From the NCBI RefSeq assembly GCF_014873495.1, contig NZ_JADBGF010000001.1, positions 3,410,001 to 3,474,000 on the forward strand: a stretch of 64,000 bases of DNA, written 5' to 3'. Positions 8,743 to 17,800 of this stretch are shown one piece after another. The position numbers and the translations under genes were made by a program. Source of the stretch: Streptomyces stelliscabiei (lineage in GTDB: Bacteria; Actinomycetota; Actinomycetes; Streptomycetales; Streptomycetaceae). Under the pieces are notes generated by a model. It was given only the letters and a program-made list of their open reading frames with translations. It had not been told where the DNA came from and made no database searches. How positions within the stretch are numbered: the first letter of the stretch is position 1; each line of letters starts with the position of its first letter.

Positions 8743-9512
8743 GCCACGATCCGGTGGCCGAGGCGCTCGGACAGCTCCGCGGCACCCTTGGCGGCGAGCT
8801 GCTCCAGCTCGATCCGGCGCTCGTCGCTCCAGCGGATCATGGGGACGGAGATGGAGATCGCGGCGACGACCCTGCCGGTGCGGTCGCGGACCGGCGCGGC
8901 GACGCAGGAGACGTCCGGGTTGGACTCGCGGTTCTCCACGGCGAGACCCCGCTCACGGATCCGGGCCAGGGTCTCGCGCAGGGCGGCCGGGTCGGTGATG
9001 CTGTTGGGGGTCATGGCGAGCAGGTCGGCGTCGTCCGGGATGCGGGCGTTCAGCTCGGCCTCGGGAAGGGAGGCGAGGAGCATCTTGCCGACGGAGGTGC
9101 AGTGCGCCGGGAGGCGGCGGCCCGCGGCGGAGACCATGCGCACGGCGTGCGTGGAGTCGACCTTGGCGATGTAGATGACGTCCGTGTACTCCAGGATCGC
9201 CACGTGCACCGTCTCGTCACAGGTCTCGGCGACGGACCTGGCCACCTGCTGGCCCTCGGCGGCGAGGTCCAGCTGCTCGGCGTAACGGCTGCCGAGCTGG
9301 TACGGGCGGACTCCGAGGCGGTAACGTCCCGGCTGTCCCTGTACCTGGACGATGTATCCCCTGGCGGCGAGCGTGGTGACCAGCTCGTGCACGGTGGTGC
9401 GGGGCAGTTGGAGTCTGCGCACGATGTCGGGGGCGGACAGCGTGCCGTCCCCGTCCAGGAAGAGCTCCAATATGTCGAGCGCCCGGGTCACGGCAGGTAC
9501 TAGGCGTCCCAT
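8739..9512 (-). CDS. IclR family transcriptional regulator
   Basis: About 257 residues. The N-terminal winged HTH (VTRALDILELFLDGDGTLSAPDIVRRLQLPRTTVHELVTTLAARGYI) is followed by the IclR effector-binding domain (LPAHCTSVGKMLLASLPEAELNARIPDD; SNPDVSCVAAPVRDRTGRVVAAISIS), which contains the conserved Cys-rich effector site. ATG 9512 is preceded by GGAGGGG at about 7 nt; the longer frame to 9605 has no such site. The gene ends in an ATGA overlap with the lactonase gene, so it likely responds to that enzyme's substrate or product and autoregulates the pair. Confidence 0.92.
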   Translation of the reverse strand: MGRLVPAVTRALDILELFLDGDGTLSAPDIVRRLQLPRTTVHELVTTLAARGYIVQVQGQPGRYRLGVRPYQLGSRYAEQLDLAAEGQQVARSVAETCDETVHVAILEYTDVIYIAKVDSTHAVRMVSAAGRRLPAHCTSVGKMLLASLPEAELNARIPDDADLLAMTPNSITDPAALRETLARIRERGLAVENRESNPDVSCVAAPVRDRTGRVVAAISISVPMIRWSDERRIELEQLAAKGAAELSERLGHRIVA

Positions 9513-9691
9513 GGTCGGCCCCCTCCCTTGAGTCTGTCTGCGGCGAGTGTTCGAGATTTCAACTGTCGATCGGCATAACGAACACAGGCTAGTCATAGTG
9601 CCCATGACCGGGCAATGGCCGGGGCAACCGGGGTTTGCGTGGGGGCGGCCCGATCCGGGGGTCGGTGGTCGGGTGCGGGCGCGGTGGGGCT

Positions 9692-9716
9692 TCTCGCGCA
9701 GTTCCCCGCGCCCCTG
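9692..9716 (-). repeat. REP-like element, copy 1 (inverted)
   Basis: This 25-bp copy is the exact reverse complement of 9843-9867. Its core on the minus strand reads GGGGCGCGGGGAACTGCGCG. The two copies are 126 bp apart and could form a long hairpin. The core is a recurrent intergenic motif in Streptomyces genomes. Confidence 0.8.
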
Positions 9717-9842
9717 GAAAGCAGGGGCTACGCCCCATGCTTTTCACCCCCACAGAACCGCCACGCCCCAGACTCACAAGAGTCTCGCCATACCGGCCCA
9801 GGGAGCCTGGTGCCGCCGAAAGCCGCCGAGTCCGGGGCCCTT

Positions 9843-9867
9843 CAGGGGCGCGGGGAACTGCGCGAGA
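9843..9867 (+). repeat. REP-like element, copy 2
   Basis: Exact inverted partner of 9692-9716. Similarity extends beyond the 25 bp on the GCGCGAGAA side with one mismatch. The same core recurs in direct orientation at 37876-37898, inside a coding sequence. Confidence 0.8.
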
Positions 9868-9967
9868 ACCCCCTCCGAAGCCGCACCCGCCACCCCTCGC
9901 GCACCCCCACTCACCCGGCGCGCGCACCCCCGCCCCCGGCACGCACCCCCCACCCACCCGGTGCCGC

Positions 9968-11212
9968 TCACCGTCGGGGGCGCGGATCTCCCAGTTCCCC
10001 CCGCAGGCGTTGCGCCCTCAGCACCAGTTCCAGCTCGAAGCGGCGGTCGGGGTCGTCGATCTCGTCGCCCCAGAGTTCTCGGATCTGCCGGAGGCGATAG
10101 CGAACGGTTTGCGGGTGCACACCAAGGCGCGCGGCGATCTCGGGCGCTCCGCCGCGGGTCTCCAGCCAGGCGAGGAGGGTCTCGGCGAGGCGGCGCCCAT
10201 GGGTGGGGCCGCAGTGGGCCAGGGGCGCGAGGCAGCGCAGGGCGAGGTCGTCGATCAGCTCCTCGGGCTGGAGGAGGACAAGGGCCTCGGTGTGCTCGGT
10301 GCAGTGCAGGACCTCGCCGCCGGGCAGCAGCCGGCGCTCCATGAGACGGACGGCGGCCTCCGCCCAGCGCAGCGACTTCGCCGCGTCGGCCAGCGGCACC
10401 GGCGGGCCGATCGCGCCCGACCAGCCGGTCAGGGCCCGGTGGAGGAGTTCGGGACGGCCGGCCGCGTCCGGTTCGGGGACGACCATGCGGGGCTGCTCGT
10501 ACTCCATGTCCAGCAAAACGCCCTGGCCGACGGCGGGGGCCATGGCCTCGCGGGCGGGCCGTAACAGAACCCCGACCGCGACCTTCTCCGGCAGGGTCCA
10601 GCCGATCCGGGCCGCGCGTTCGGTGAGCGCGTCCGCCGGGTCGCCCCGATGGTGCTCGGCGAGGAGGAGTTCCATCAACCGGCGTTGCAGTCGCAGCCGT
10701 TCGCCGGCCTGCCGGGCCGCCGCCTCCGCGTAGCCGCGCACCGACTGGTCCACCAGACCGTCCAGGTATTCGTATCCCGCGTCGACCAGCTCGTACATGG
10801 CGGGCGGCGGGATCTCCACACGCTGGCCGATCTCCGCGAAACGGCGCCAGGCCAGGCGTACGCCGAGCCGGTAGATCGCCTGCAACGAGTCGAGGCTGCG
10901 GCCGTTCAGCCCCTCGCCGCGGCCGAACTCCTGGAAGACGCCGGGAGGAACGCGCGGCCGGCCCTCGGCGGTCTCCAGATGCTGGACGAAGACCTCGATC
11001 GCGCGGCGGATGCCGATGAGGGCCATCGGCTCGCCGGAGTCGTCGAGGACGACGGGAAGGTGGGGGTACTCGCGGCGGATCTCGCGCAGGATCTCCTCGG
11101 CGAGGGCGGGGGCCTCGGCCATGGCGATCGCGGCGAACTCGCGCACCTGCAGACGCGGCACGTCGTGCCAGGCGGAGCGGACGGTGACGGTTCCCGGGCC
11201 TCCGGTCGTCAC
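9968..11212 (-). CDS. PucR/CdaR-type helix-turn-helix regulator
   Basis: 414 residues. The C-terminal PucR HTH is clear: AETLLAWLETRGGAPEIAARLGVHPQTVRYRLRQIRELWGDEIDDPDRRFELELVLRA. The middle is a degenerate GGDEF/CdaR-like region (AAKSLRWAEAAVRLMERRLLPGGEVLHCTEH), and the N-terminal about 180 residues are an all-helical sensor-like part common to a Streptomyces subfamily. GTG 11212 starts just after the DUF2613 stop, with GGAG about 10 nt upstream, so the two genes form an operon. It is probably a local regulator, possibly of the divergent envelope locus. Confidence 0.85.
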   Translation of the reverse strand: MTTGGPGTVTVRSAWHDVPRLQVREFAAIAMAEAPALAEEILREIRREYPHLPVVLDDSGEPMALIGIRRAIEVFVQHLETAEGRPRVPPGVFQEFGRGEGLNGRSLDSLQAIYRLGVRLAWRRFAEIGQRVEIPPPAMYELVDAGYEYLDGLVDQSVRGYAEAAARQAGERLRLQRRLMELLLAEHHRGDPADALTERAARIGWTLPEKVAVGVLLRPAREAMAPAVGQGVLLDMEYEQPRMVVPEPDAAGRPELLHRALTGWSGAIGPPVPLADAAKSLRWAEAAVRLMERRLLPGGEVLHCTEHTEALVLLQPEELIDDLALRCLAPLAHCGPTHGRRLAETLLAWLETRGGAPEIAARLGVHPQTVRYRLRQIRELWGDEIDDPDRRFELELVLRAQRLRGELGDPRPRR

Positions 11213-11215
11213 CCC

Positions 11216-11368
11216 TCAGCGCTCCTGACCGGCGTTCTCGTAGGTGATGAGCGGGGTGTTCGGCTGGTCCGGGGTGGCGTCGAGCAGGGCGACGGCGCCG
11301 AACGCGGCCCCCACGGCGAGAGCGGCGGCGACCGCCGTGGTCAACGCGGCGGCGAGCAGTCTGGACAT
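11216..11368 (-). CDS. DUF2613-type small membrane protein
   Basis: 50 residues from ATG 11368 (MSRLLAAALTTAVAAALAVG). One N-terminal hydrophobic helix is followed by a short polar tail ending LITYENAGQER, which fits DUF2613. A small protein of this family (Rv0236A) lies beside aftD in M. tuberculosis, and here too it sits near a DUF3367/AftD-like gene. It is read divergently from the DUF3068 gene, and its stop is 3 bases from the PucR start. Function is unknown; it could be an accessory subunit of the envelope glycosyltransferase. Confidence 0.75.
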   Translation of the reverse strand: MSRLLAAALTTAVAAALAVGAAFGAVALLDATPDQPNTPLITYENAGQER

Positions 11369-11590
11369 CGCAGGGGCAGCCTCTCGGTCGACAGGTCGTC
11401 CCCACCCAGGGCACCCCGCGGACTCAGTGTCAGCAATGCATTGACACTGCGTCAAGACTCCGCCTACGGTTCCCGGCCCATACACAGCCCCCACACCCAG
11501 CCCCCGTCCGCACGCGCACATTCCCCCAGGCGTCGCACTTTCCGCACGCCTACCCGAGTCGCACCTCCCAACGCCCCCTGGAGTGCCCGG

Positions 11591-12568
11591 ATGCGCCGTA
11601 CAGCTTCACCACTCTCGCTGGTCCTGCTGGGCCTCGGCACGTTTCTGCTGGTCCTCGCGCCCTTGCTCGCCTGGTACGTGGAGCCGAGAGCCGCCGTGAA
11701 TCCGATCGACATCGACACGACCGCCGTCTACTCCGGCACCGGCAGCGTCTTCGACGTCGAGCAGGTGAAGACCGTGCCGGACCAGGAGATCACCGTGACC
11801 CAGCGGGTACGCGGCGATGTGGCCGAAAGTGAGCGCAGCGGGGCCGCGGTGTGGGACGTGATCACCTCGGTCGACACCGACAAGTCACTGCCGGCGGCCG
11901 ATCCGCACGACGCGCTGGACTTCTCCCCGCACCGCTGGGTCAGCGACCGGAAGACCAACCGGCCCGTGCACTGCTGCGACGAGAAGCCGTACATCGAGGG
12001 CGAGGCGTACCTGAAGTTCCCCTTCGACGTGCAGAAGCGTTCCTACCGCTGGTGGGACAACACGCTCGGCGCGACGGTGACGCTCCACTACGAGGGCCGG
12101 AAGAAGATCCGGGGCTACGAGGGGCTGCGCTTCACGGCGAAGGTTCCGGCCACGAAGACCGGCACCCGGCTGGTCCCCGGCGCCCTCGTCGACGAGCCGG
12201 GCCGGCCGCAGGTGCTCGCCGAGGAGTGGTACGCCAACCACGGTCTCGAACTGGTCGTCGACCAGAGCACGGGGCGCGTGCTCTACGCGCAGACCGGCCC
12301 GCGCCGGACGCTGCGGGCACCGGGCGGCACCGAGGACGCGGCGGTGCTGCTCGACAGCCGGAAGCTCGCCTTCACCCCGGCGACGCAGAAGTTCGCGGTG
12401 GACCAGGCGGAGAAGGACAGCGGACTGTTGCGCCTGGTGGGGCAGACGGTGCCGATCGGTGCCACTGTGGTCGGTTTCGTCCTCGCCGTGGCCGGTGGCG
12501 TTCTGGTCGCACGTGGCAGGCGGCGCCCCGATACGCCCGAGTCGTCCCAGGAAGAGATCACGATGTGA
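11591..12568 (+). CDS. DUF3068 membrane-anchored protein
   Basis: About 325 residues. It has an N-terminal membrane helix (LSLVLLGLGTFLLVLAPLLAWY), a large extracytoplasmic domain (PIDIDTTAVYSGTGSVFD, VTQRVRGD, DPHDALDFSPHRWVSDR, YLKFPFDVQKRSYRWWDN), and a C-terminal membrane helix near residue 285-305 followed by a short basic tail. This is the DUF3068 family, typical of mycolate and other actinobacteria (M. tuberculosis Rv0227c is a member). The role is not established. Its place next to a glycosyltransferase and the AftD-like gene argues for envelope assembly. The ATG at 11591 has only a weak upstream site. Confidence 0.85.
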   Translation: MRRTASPLSLVLLGLGTFLLVLAPLLAWYVEPRAAVNPIDIDTTAVYSGTGSVFDVEQVKTVPDQEITVTQRVRGDVAESERSGAAVWDVITSVDTDKSLPAADPHDALDFSPHRWVSDRKTNRPVHCCDEKPYIEGEAYLKFPFDVQKRSYRWWDNTLGATVTLHYEGRKKIRGYEGLRFTAKVPATKTGTRLVPGALVDEPGRPQVLAEEWYANHGLELVVDQSTGRVLYAQTGPRRTLRAPGGTEDAAVLLDSRKLAFTPATQKFAVDQAEKDSGLLRLVGQTVPIGATVVGFVLAVAGGVLVARGRRRPDTPESSQEEITM

Positions 12569-12877
12569 CAGGGCGTCAGTTGAACAAACCCCGGAAATTG
12601 TCACGCCGGTGAGTAGCAGCTTCGTACCGCTGGGCGAAAACTGTCCACCCCACCTGAGCACAGCCCACCCACACCTCGCCCACAGCGACTCCCGGCACTC
12701 CCCCGCAACTCCGAGCACCTGCAAGCAACTTTCAGCACCTTCCAGCACCTTCCAGCACCTTCGAGGAACGAGAGAGCCGAACGACCCCACCCGGACCCCC
12801 CGCCCACCGGAACATCCCCCACGGCGAACGTCCTTCTCCCCGCTGAGTTCCGCACCCCGAGACGAGTTGGAGCACCC
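12569..12877. other. Gene-free region with a 10-bp tandem repeat
   Basis: No gene seen. At 12731-12760 the decamer TTCCAGCACC occurs three times in tandem (first copy with one mismatch). The region presumably holds the promoter of the glycosyltransferase operon, but no clear -35/-10 pair was found. Confidence 0.6.
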
Positions 12878-14029
12878 ATGCCCCAGCACGTGCCGTTCTC
12901 GCTGGTCGAGGTGTTTCCGCGCCTTGATCAGCACCGGTCCGCAGGCCCCCCGCAGCCCCGCCGGATCGTCTTTCTCGCCCGCCGTGACCTCGGTAATCCG
13001 GCGGCGGGGGGCTCCGAGCTCCTCGTCGACCGGCTCGCCGACGGCCTGACCCGGCTCGGCCACCAGGTCACCCTGCTGTGCGGCGGCCCCGCCGCCTACC
13101 GCGACTACCGGGTCGTGTCGGCGGGCGGCGACCTGAGCCACCATCTGCGCGCCAGATCGGCCTTGGCCCGGCAGGTCGGCGACTGCGACCTCCTGGTCGA
13201 GGTGTGCAACGGCATGCCCTACCTCGCCCCGCTCTGGCACCAGGGCCCGACGCTGTGCCTGGTCAACCATGTGCACACGGATCTGTGGCAGTTGCGGTTC
13301 GGCGGCGCGCTGGCGCCGGCCGCGCGGCTCGGCCGCAGACTCGAACACTGGTCGCTAACCGCCGCGCAGCGCCGCAATCTCGTGGTCGCCGTCTCCTCCT
13401 CCACGGCCGGCGCGCTCCGCGACATCGGGGTGGAGCGGGAGCGCATACGCGTCGTGCACAACGGGGTCGAGGAGCCGGGGCCGCGTGCCGAGCGGTCGGC
13501 CGAGCCGCTGTTCGTGGCCGTGGGCCGACTGGTCGAGTACAAGCGGATCGATCTGCTGCTGCGACTGTGGGAACGGGTGCGGCCGGTGACGGGCGGGAGG
13601 CTCGTGATCGTCGGGGACGGGCCCGAGCGGGCGCGGCTGCAGGCGATGGCCGGGCCCGGGGTCGAGTTCGCCGGGCACGTGTCCGAGGAGGAGAAGCACC
13701 GGCTGCTGTGCGCGGCCTGGCTGCTGCTCCATCCCTCCGCCGTGGAGGGCTGGGGGCTCGTCGTCACGGAGGCCGCCGTGCGGGAGACGCCCTCGATCGC
13801 CTTCGACGTGCCCGGCCTGCGGGACTCCGTCGTGGACGGGGAGACCGGGGTGCTGGCCCGGGGCGAGTCCTCCTTCGCCGCCGCGTGGGGTGCGCTGGCC
13901 CTGTCGACCGATCGGCGGGTGCTGATGGGGAAGGCCGCCCGGGAGCGGGCCGCGCACTACCGGTGGGGGCACACGGTCCGGCAGTTCCGGGCGGTGGCCG
14001 CGGAGGCGGTGCGGGGTTGGTCGCCGTGA
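12878..14029 (+). CDS. GT4 family glycosyltransferase
   Basis: 383 residues with the GT-B fold signature. The N-terminal half has ARRDLGNPAAGGSELLVDRLADGLTRLGHQVTLLCGG and the acceptor-side region. The C-terminal half has LFVAVGRLVEYKRIDLLLRLWERV, VIVGDGPERARL and the nucleotide-sugar motif HPSAVEGWGLVVTEAAV (E-x7-E). It is a retaining, cytosolic glycosyltransferase adding a sugar to an envelope precursor; donor and acceptor are unknown. M. tuberculosis Rv0225 is a similar enzyme in a comparable neighbourhood. It starts at ATG 12878 with TTGGAG upstream and overlaps the next gene by GTGA. Confidence 0.92.
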   Translation: MPQHVPFSLVEVFPRLDQHRSAGPPQPRRIVFLARRDLGNPAAGGSELLVDRLADGLTRLGHQVTLLCGGPAAYRDYRVVSAGGDLSHHLRARSALARQVGDCDLLVEVCNGMPYLAPLWHQGPTLCLVNHVHTDLWQLRFGGALAPAARLGRRLEHWSLTAAQRRNLVVAVSSSTAGALRDIGVERERIRVVHNGVEEPGPRAERSAEPLFVAVGRLVEYKRIDLLLRLWERVRPVTGGRLVIVGDGPERARLQAMAGPGVEFAGHVSEEEKHRLLCAAWLLLHPSAVEGWGLVVTEAAVRETPSIAFDVPGLRDSVVDGETGVLARGESSFAAAWGALALSTDRRVLMGKAARERAAHYRWGHTVRQFRAVAAEAVRGWSP

Positions 14030-14862
14030 GCGCGAGACGGGGTGCCGCGACAGCGCGTTGGCGAGCGCGGGTGCGTGGTGGCTGGTCGCTCCCCCATCGC
14101 GGCGGAGCCGCACAGGTCACAGCCCCGCGCCCCGTTCGGGACCCCTCTGTGAAACGCTCCGTGTCCCTCTTCCGGGCGTTCATGCGGGAGCAGGACGACC
14201 CGGAGTACTGCTACACGCTGCTCGCGCGTGACGCCGTCGACCAGGTCGAGGCGTACGGCGGCCGGCCCGTGGACGGGCTGACCGTCGTCGATGTCGGCGG
14301 TGGCAGCGGGTACTTCACCGAGGAGTTCCGGCGCCGGGGTGCCCAGGCGTACCTCTTCGAGCCGGACCTACGGGAGTTGGGGACCAAGCCGCCGGACGGG
14401 TCCGTCGTCGCCGACGGGTATCTCCTCCCCCTGGCCGACGGGGTCGCGGACGTCACCTTCACCTCCAACGTGCTGGAGCACGTGGCCGATCCGCCGACCT
14501 TCCTCAGCGAACTCGCGCGGGTCACCCGGCCCGGCGGGCTGATCTACGTGTCGTTCACGAACTGGCTGTCCCCCTGGGGCGGGCACGAGTGGGCACCCTG
14601 GCACTACCTGGGGGCCGACCGGGCGCGGGCCCGCTATCGGCGCCGTACGGGCAAGGACGCCAAGCACACCCTCGGCGAGAACCTCTTCGCCGTGCACATC
14701 GGACGCACTCTGCGGCAGGTGCGCGGCCGGGACGACGTGACGGTCGTGTCGGCGCGCTCCCGCTACTGGCCGTTTCTCGCGGAGACCGTCGTGAAGGCGC
14801 CGGGACTGCGTGAGTTCGCCACCTGGAACCTCCTCCTCATCCTCCGGCGGTGTCCACCATGA
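14026..14862 (+). CDS. Class I SAM-dependent methyltransferase
   Basis: About 278 residues if translation begins at GTG 14026, overlapping the glycosyltransferase stop (GTGA). The conserved part begins only at VKRSVSLFRAFMREQDDPEYCY, so GTG 14149 is an alternative start. The SAM site motif VVDVGGGSGYF, the acidic LFEPD strand end, and TSNVLEHVADPPTFLSELARVTRPGGLIYVSF are standard class I features. Rv0224c of M. tuberculosis is a comparable methyltransferase beside a GT4 gene. The likely role is methylation of a glycan or lipid intermediate. It couples by ATGA to the DUF3367 gene. Confidence 0.88.
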   Translation: MSARRGAATARWRARVRGGWSLPHRGGAAQVTAPRPVRDPSVKRSVSLFRAFMREQDDPEYCYTLLARDAVDQVEAYGGRPVDGLTVVDVGGGSGYFTEEFRRRGAQAYLFEPDLRELGTKPPDGSVVADGYLLPLADGVADVTFTSNVLEHVADPPTFLSELARVTRPGGLIYVSFTNWLSPWGGHEWAPWHYLGADRARARYRRRTGKDAKHTLGENLFAVHIGRTLRQVRGRDDVTVVSARSRYWPFLAETVVKAPGLREFATWNLLLILRRCPP

Positions 14863-17800
14863 CGAGCACGGTCCAGGCTCCACCCCCCGCGCCGGTACGG
14901 CCCGCGGGCACGACCGAGGGACCTCCCGAGGGCCCTCGGTCGCGGCGCTGGCTGCTGGGATTCTGGGCCGTGGTGTTCGTCCTGCTGGTCGCCGCCCAAC
15001 CGGGCAGGCAGACCTTCGACACCAAGCTCGGCGTCACCACCGACCCCTGGCAGTTCGTCTCCGACCTCGGTCAGCTGTGGCACGACCGGGGCGGGTTCGG
15101 CGGCATCCAGGACCAGTACGTCGGATACCTGTGGCCGATGCTGCCGTACTACGGGCTGACCGATCTGGTCGGGCTGCCGGTGTGGCTGGCGGAGCGGCTG
15201 TGGCTGTCGCTGATCGTGTCGGTGGCCTTCTGGGGCGCGCTGCGGCTGGCGGAGCGGCTGGGCGTGGGAAGTTCGGCGTCGAGGCTGCTCGCCGCCTCGG
15301 CCTACGCGCTGTGGCCCGTGTTCACCACCGTCGTCGGGTCGACCTCGGCCGCCGCGCTGCCGGGGGCGTTCCTGCCGTGGGTGCTGCTGCCGCTGACGAA
15401 CGAGCGGTACAGCGCGCGGGTGGCCGCCCTGCGTTCGGCGCTCGTCATCCCGTTCATGGGCGGGGTCAACGCCTCCGCGACCCTGGCCTCGCTGCTGCCC
15501 GTCGGGCTGTATCTGCTCACCCGCAGGCCGGGACCCCGGCAGCGCGGGCTGATCGCCTGGTGGGTGCCGGGGGTGCTCCTGGCGACCGCGTGGTGGGTGG
15601 TCCCGCTGCTGCTGCTCGGCTTCTACGGCGAGAACTTCCTTCCCTACGTGGAGAGTTCGCAGACGACGACGGCCACGATGTCCGCCACCGAGGCACTGCG
15701 CGGCGCCGGGAACTGGGTGGGCTATCTGAACTTCGGTGAGCCCTGGCTGCCGGCCGGCTGGTCCGTCGCCGCGTCCGTGGTCGTCATCCTGGCGTCGACG
15801 GTGGCCGCGGGGCTGGGCCTGGCCGGGCTGGCCCGGCGGGACATGCCCGAGCGCCGGTGGCTGGTGCTGACCGTGCTGGTGGTCGCGCTGTTCACCCTGG
15901 CCGGGTACGGCGGCGCGTTCGGGGCGCCCTTCCACGGGGTGGTCCAGGACTGGCTGAACGGGGGCCTCGTGCCCTTCCGGAACATCTACAAGTTCCAGAC
16001 GGGGCTGGCACTCGCGCTCGTCCTCGGGCTGGCGCACCTGGTGGGCGTGGCCGCTTCGGCGCAGGGGGCCCGGCGGGTGCGGGGGCGGCGGTTCGCGCCG
16101 CTGGTCGCGGCCGTCCTGGTCGTACCGGGGCTGCTGTGGCCGTACCTCAACGGATCGGTGCTGCAGCCGGGTTCGTTCCAGGAGCTGCCCAAGTACTGGC
16201 AGGCGACGGCGAACTGGCTGGAGAAGTACTCCCCGGACTCCCGCGCACTGGTCGTACCGGCCACCGCGCACGGCATCTACACCTGGGGCACCACCGTCGA
16301 CCAGCCCCTCGACGTCCTCGCCGACTCCCGCTGGGCACAGCGCGACTACGTCCCCTTCGGCACCCCCGGCAACCGGCGCGCGATGGACGCCGTCGAGCAG
16401 GCACTGCTGACCGGGGGCGAAGTCCCCGGTCTGGGCGACTACTTGAGCCGTGCGGGCCTGTACTACGTCGTCGTACGCAACGATCTGGACCCCGACCAGA
16501 TCGGCGCGGTGCCGACGGCGACCGTGAAGCGGACCCTGGAGCAGTCCGGGTACGAGCGGGTGACCGGGCTCGGGCCGGTGATGACCGGCGGACGGATCGC
16601 CGAGGGCACCCCGATGCAGGTCGAGGGCCTGTACGCGCGACAGCGGGCCGTGGAGATCTACCGCCCGGCCGAGGACGTGCCGCGCCCCGGCCAGGCCGGG
16701 CTGAAGGCCATCGCCGACACGGCCGTCGTCTCCGGCGGCCCCGAGTCGCTGCTGCCGCTGGCCGCCGACCCGGAACTGCGCGACCGTGCCACCGTGCTGA
16801 CCGGCGACAACCACCCCGGGCTCGGTACGCCGGCCGTGCAGGTGGTCGGTGACGGGCTGCGCCGCGCGGACACCCGCTTCGGCCTGGTCAACGCCAACAC
16901 GTCGTACACGTACACGGCGAACGAGCGGAACCCGAGCGGGAGCGTGCAGGACCCCGGTGCGCGGCCGAAGCAGATCCTGCCGGTGTCGGGCCTCGACCAC
17001 CAGACGGTGGCCGAGCTGCGGGGCGCCAAGTCGGTGACCGCGTCGACCAGCGGCAACTGGCTGTTCCATCTGCCGCAGTACGACCCGGTGAACGCCTTCG
17101 ACGGCGACCGGGGCACCGCCTGGGCGGAGGGCGCGGCCGGTTCGGCGGACGGGCAGTGGCTGCGGATCGACTTCGACGGCAGCCAGGACCTCCCGGCGGC
17201 CTTCGAGGTCACACCGCTGCCGCAGGACGGGGTGCGGTCGGCGCCGACCCGGATCAAGGTGGAGACCGAGCGGGGCTCACGCTCCACGAACCTCCAGGCG
17301 GACGGATCCACCCAGAAGGTCGATGCCGCTCCCGGCGACACGAGTTGGCTGAAGATCACGATCCTCGACTCGGCGGAGCGGCACACCGGACTCGTCGGCG
17401 CCGGCTTCTCCGAGATCGACCTGCCCGGCGTCAGGGTCACCCGGATGCTGCGGCTGCCCACGGACGCCCAGGACCCCGACGGCACGGCCGCCTCCGCCGA
17501 GGTGGTCTCGCTGCGGCGGGCCGCCGACCCGACCGGCCTCTCCCCCACGGGCACGGAACCGGGGCTGCACCGCACCTTCGGCACCAGCACGGCGGGGACG
17601 TACGAGGTGAAGGCGACGGCCGTCCCCGTGCCGGGCGACGAACTCGACAAGCTGCTCTACAAGGCCGCCCCCGAGCAGCAGAGCCAGATCAAGGCGAGCG
17701 CGGAGTCCACGGCCTCCCTCGGGGCCGGGCTCTCGCCGCGCAACCTGACCGACGGCGACCTGACCACGGCGTGGATCGCGGGCGACGACCCCACGATCCA

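Larger units (their letters stand above)
9513..9967. other. 455-bp gene-free region with an inverted REP-like pair
   Basis: No supportable gene lies between the IclR start and the PucR end. Apparent frames here are Pro/Arg-rich shadows. The region holds the IclR promoter, then two inverted copies of a 25-bp Streptomyces intergenic repeat (separate entries), and a C-rich stretch before the PucR stop. Confidence 0.7.
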
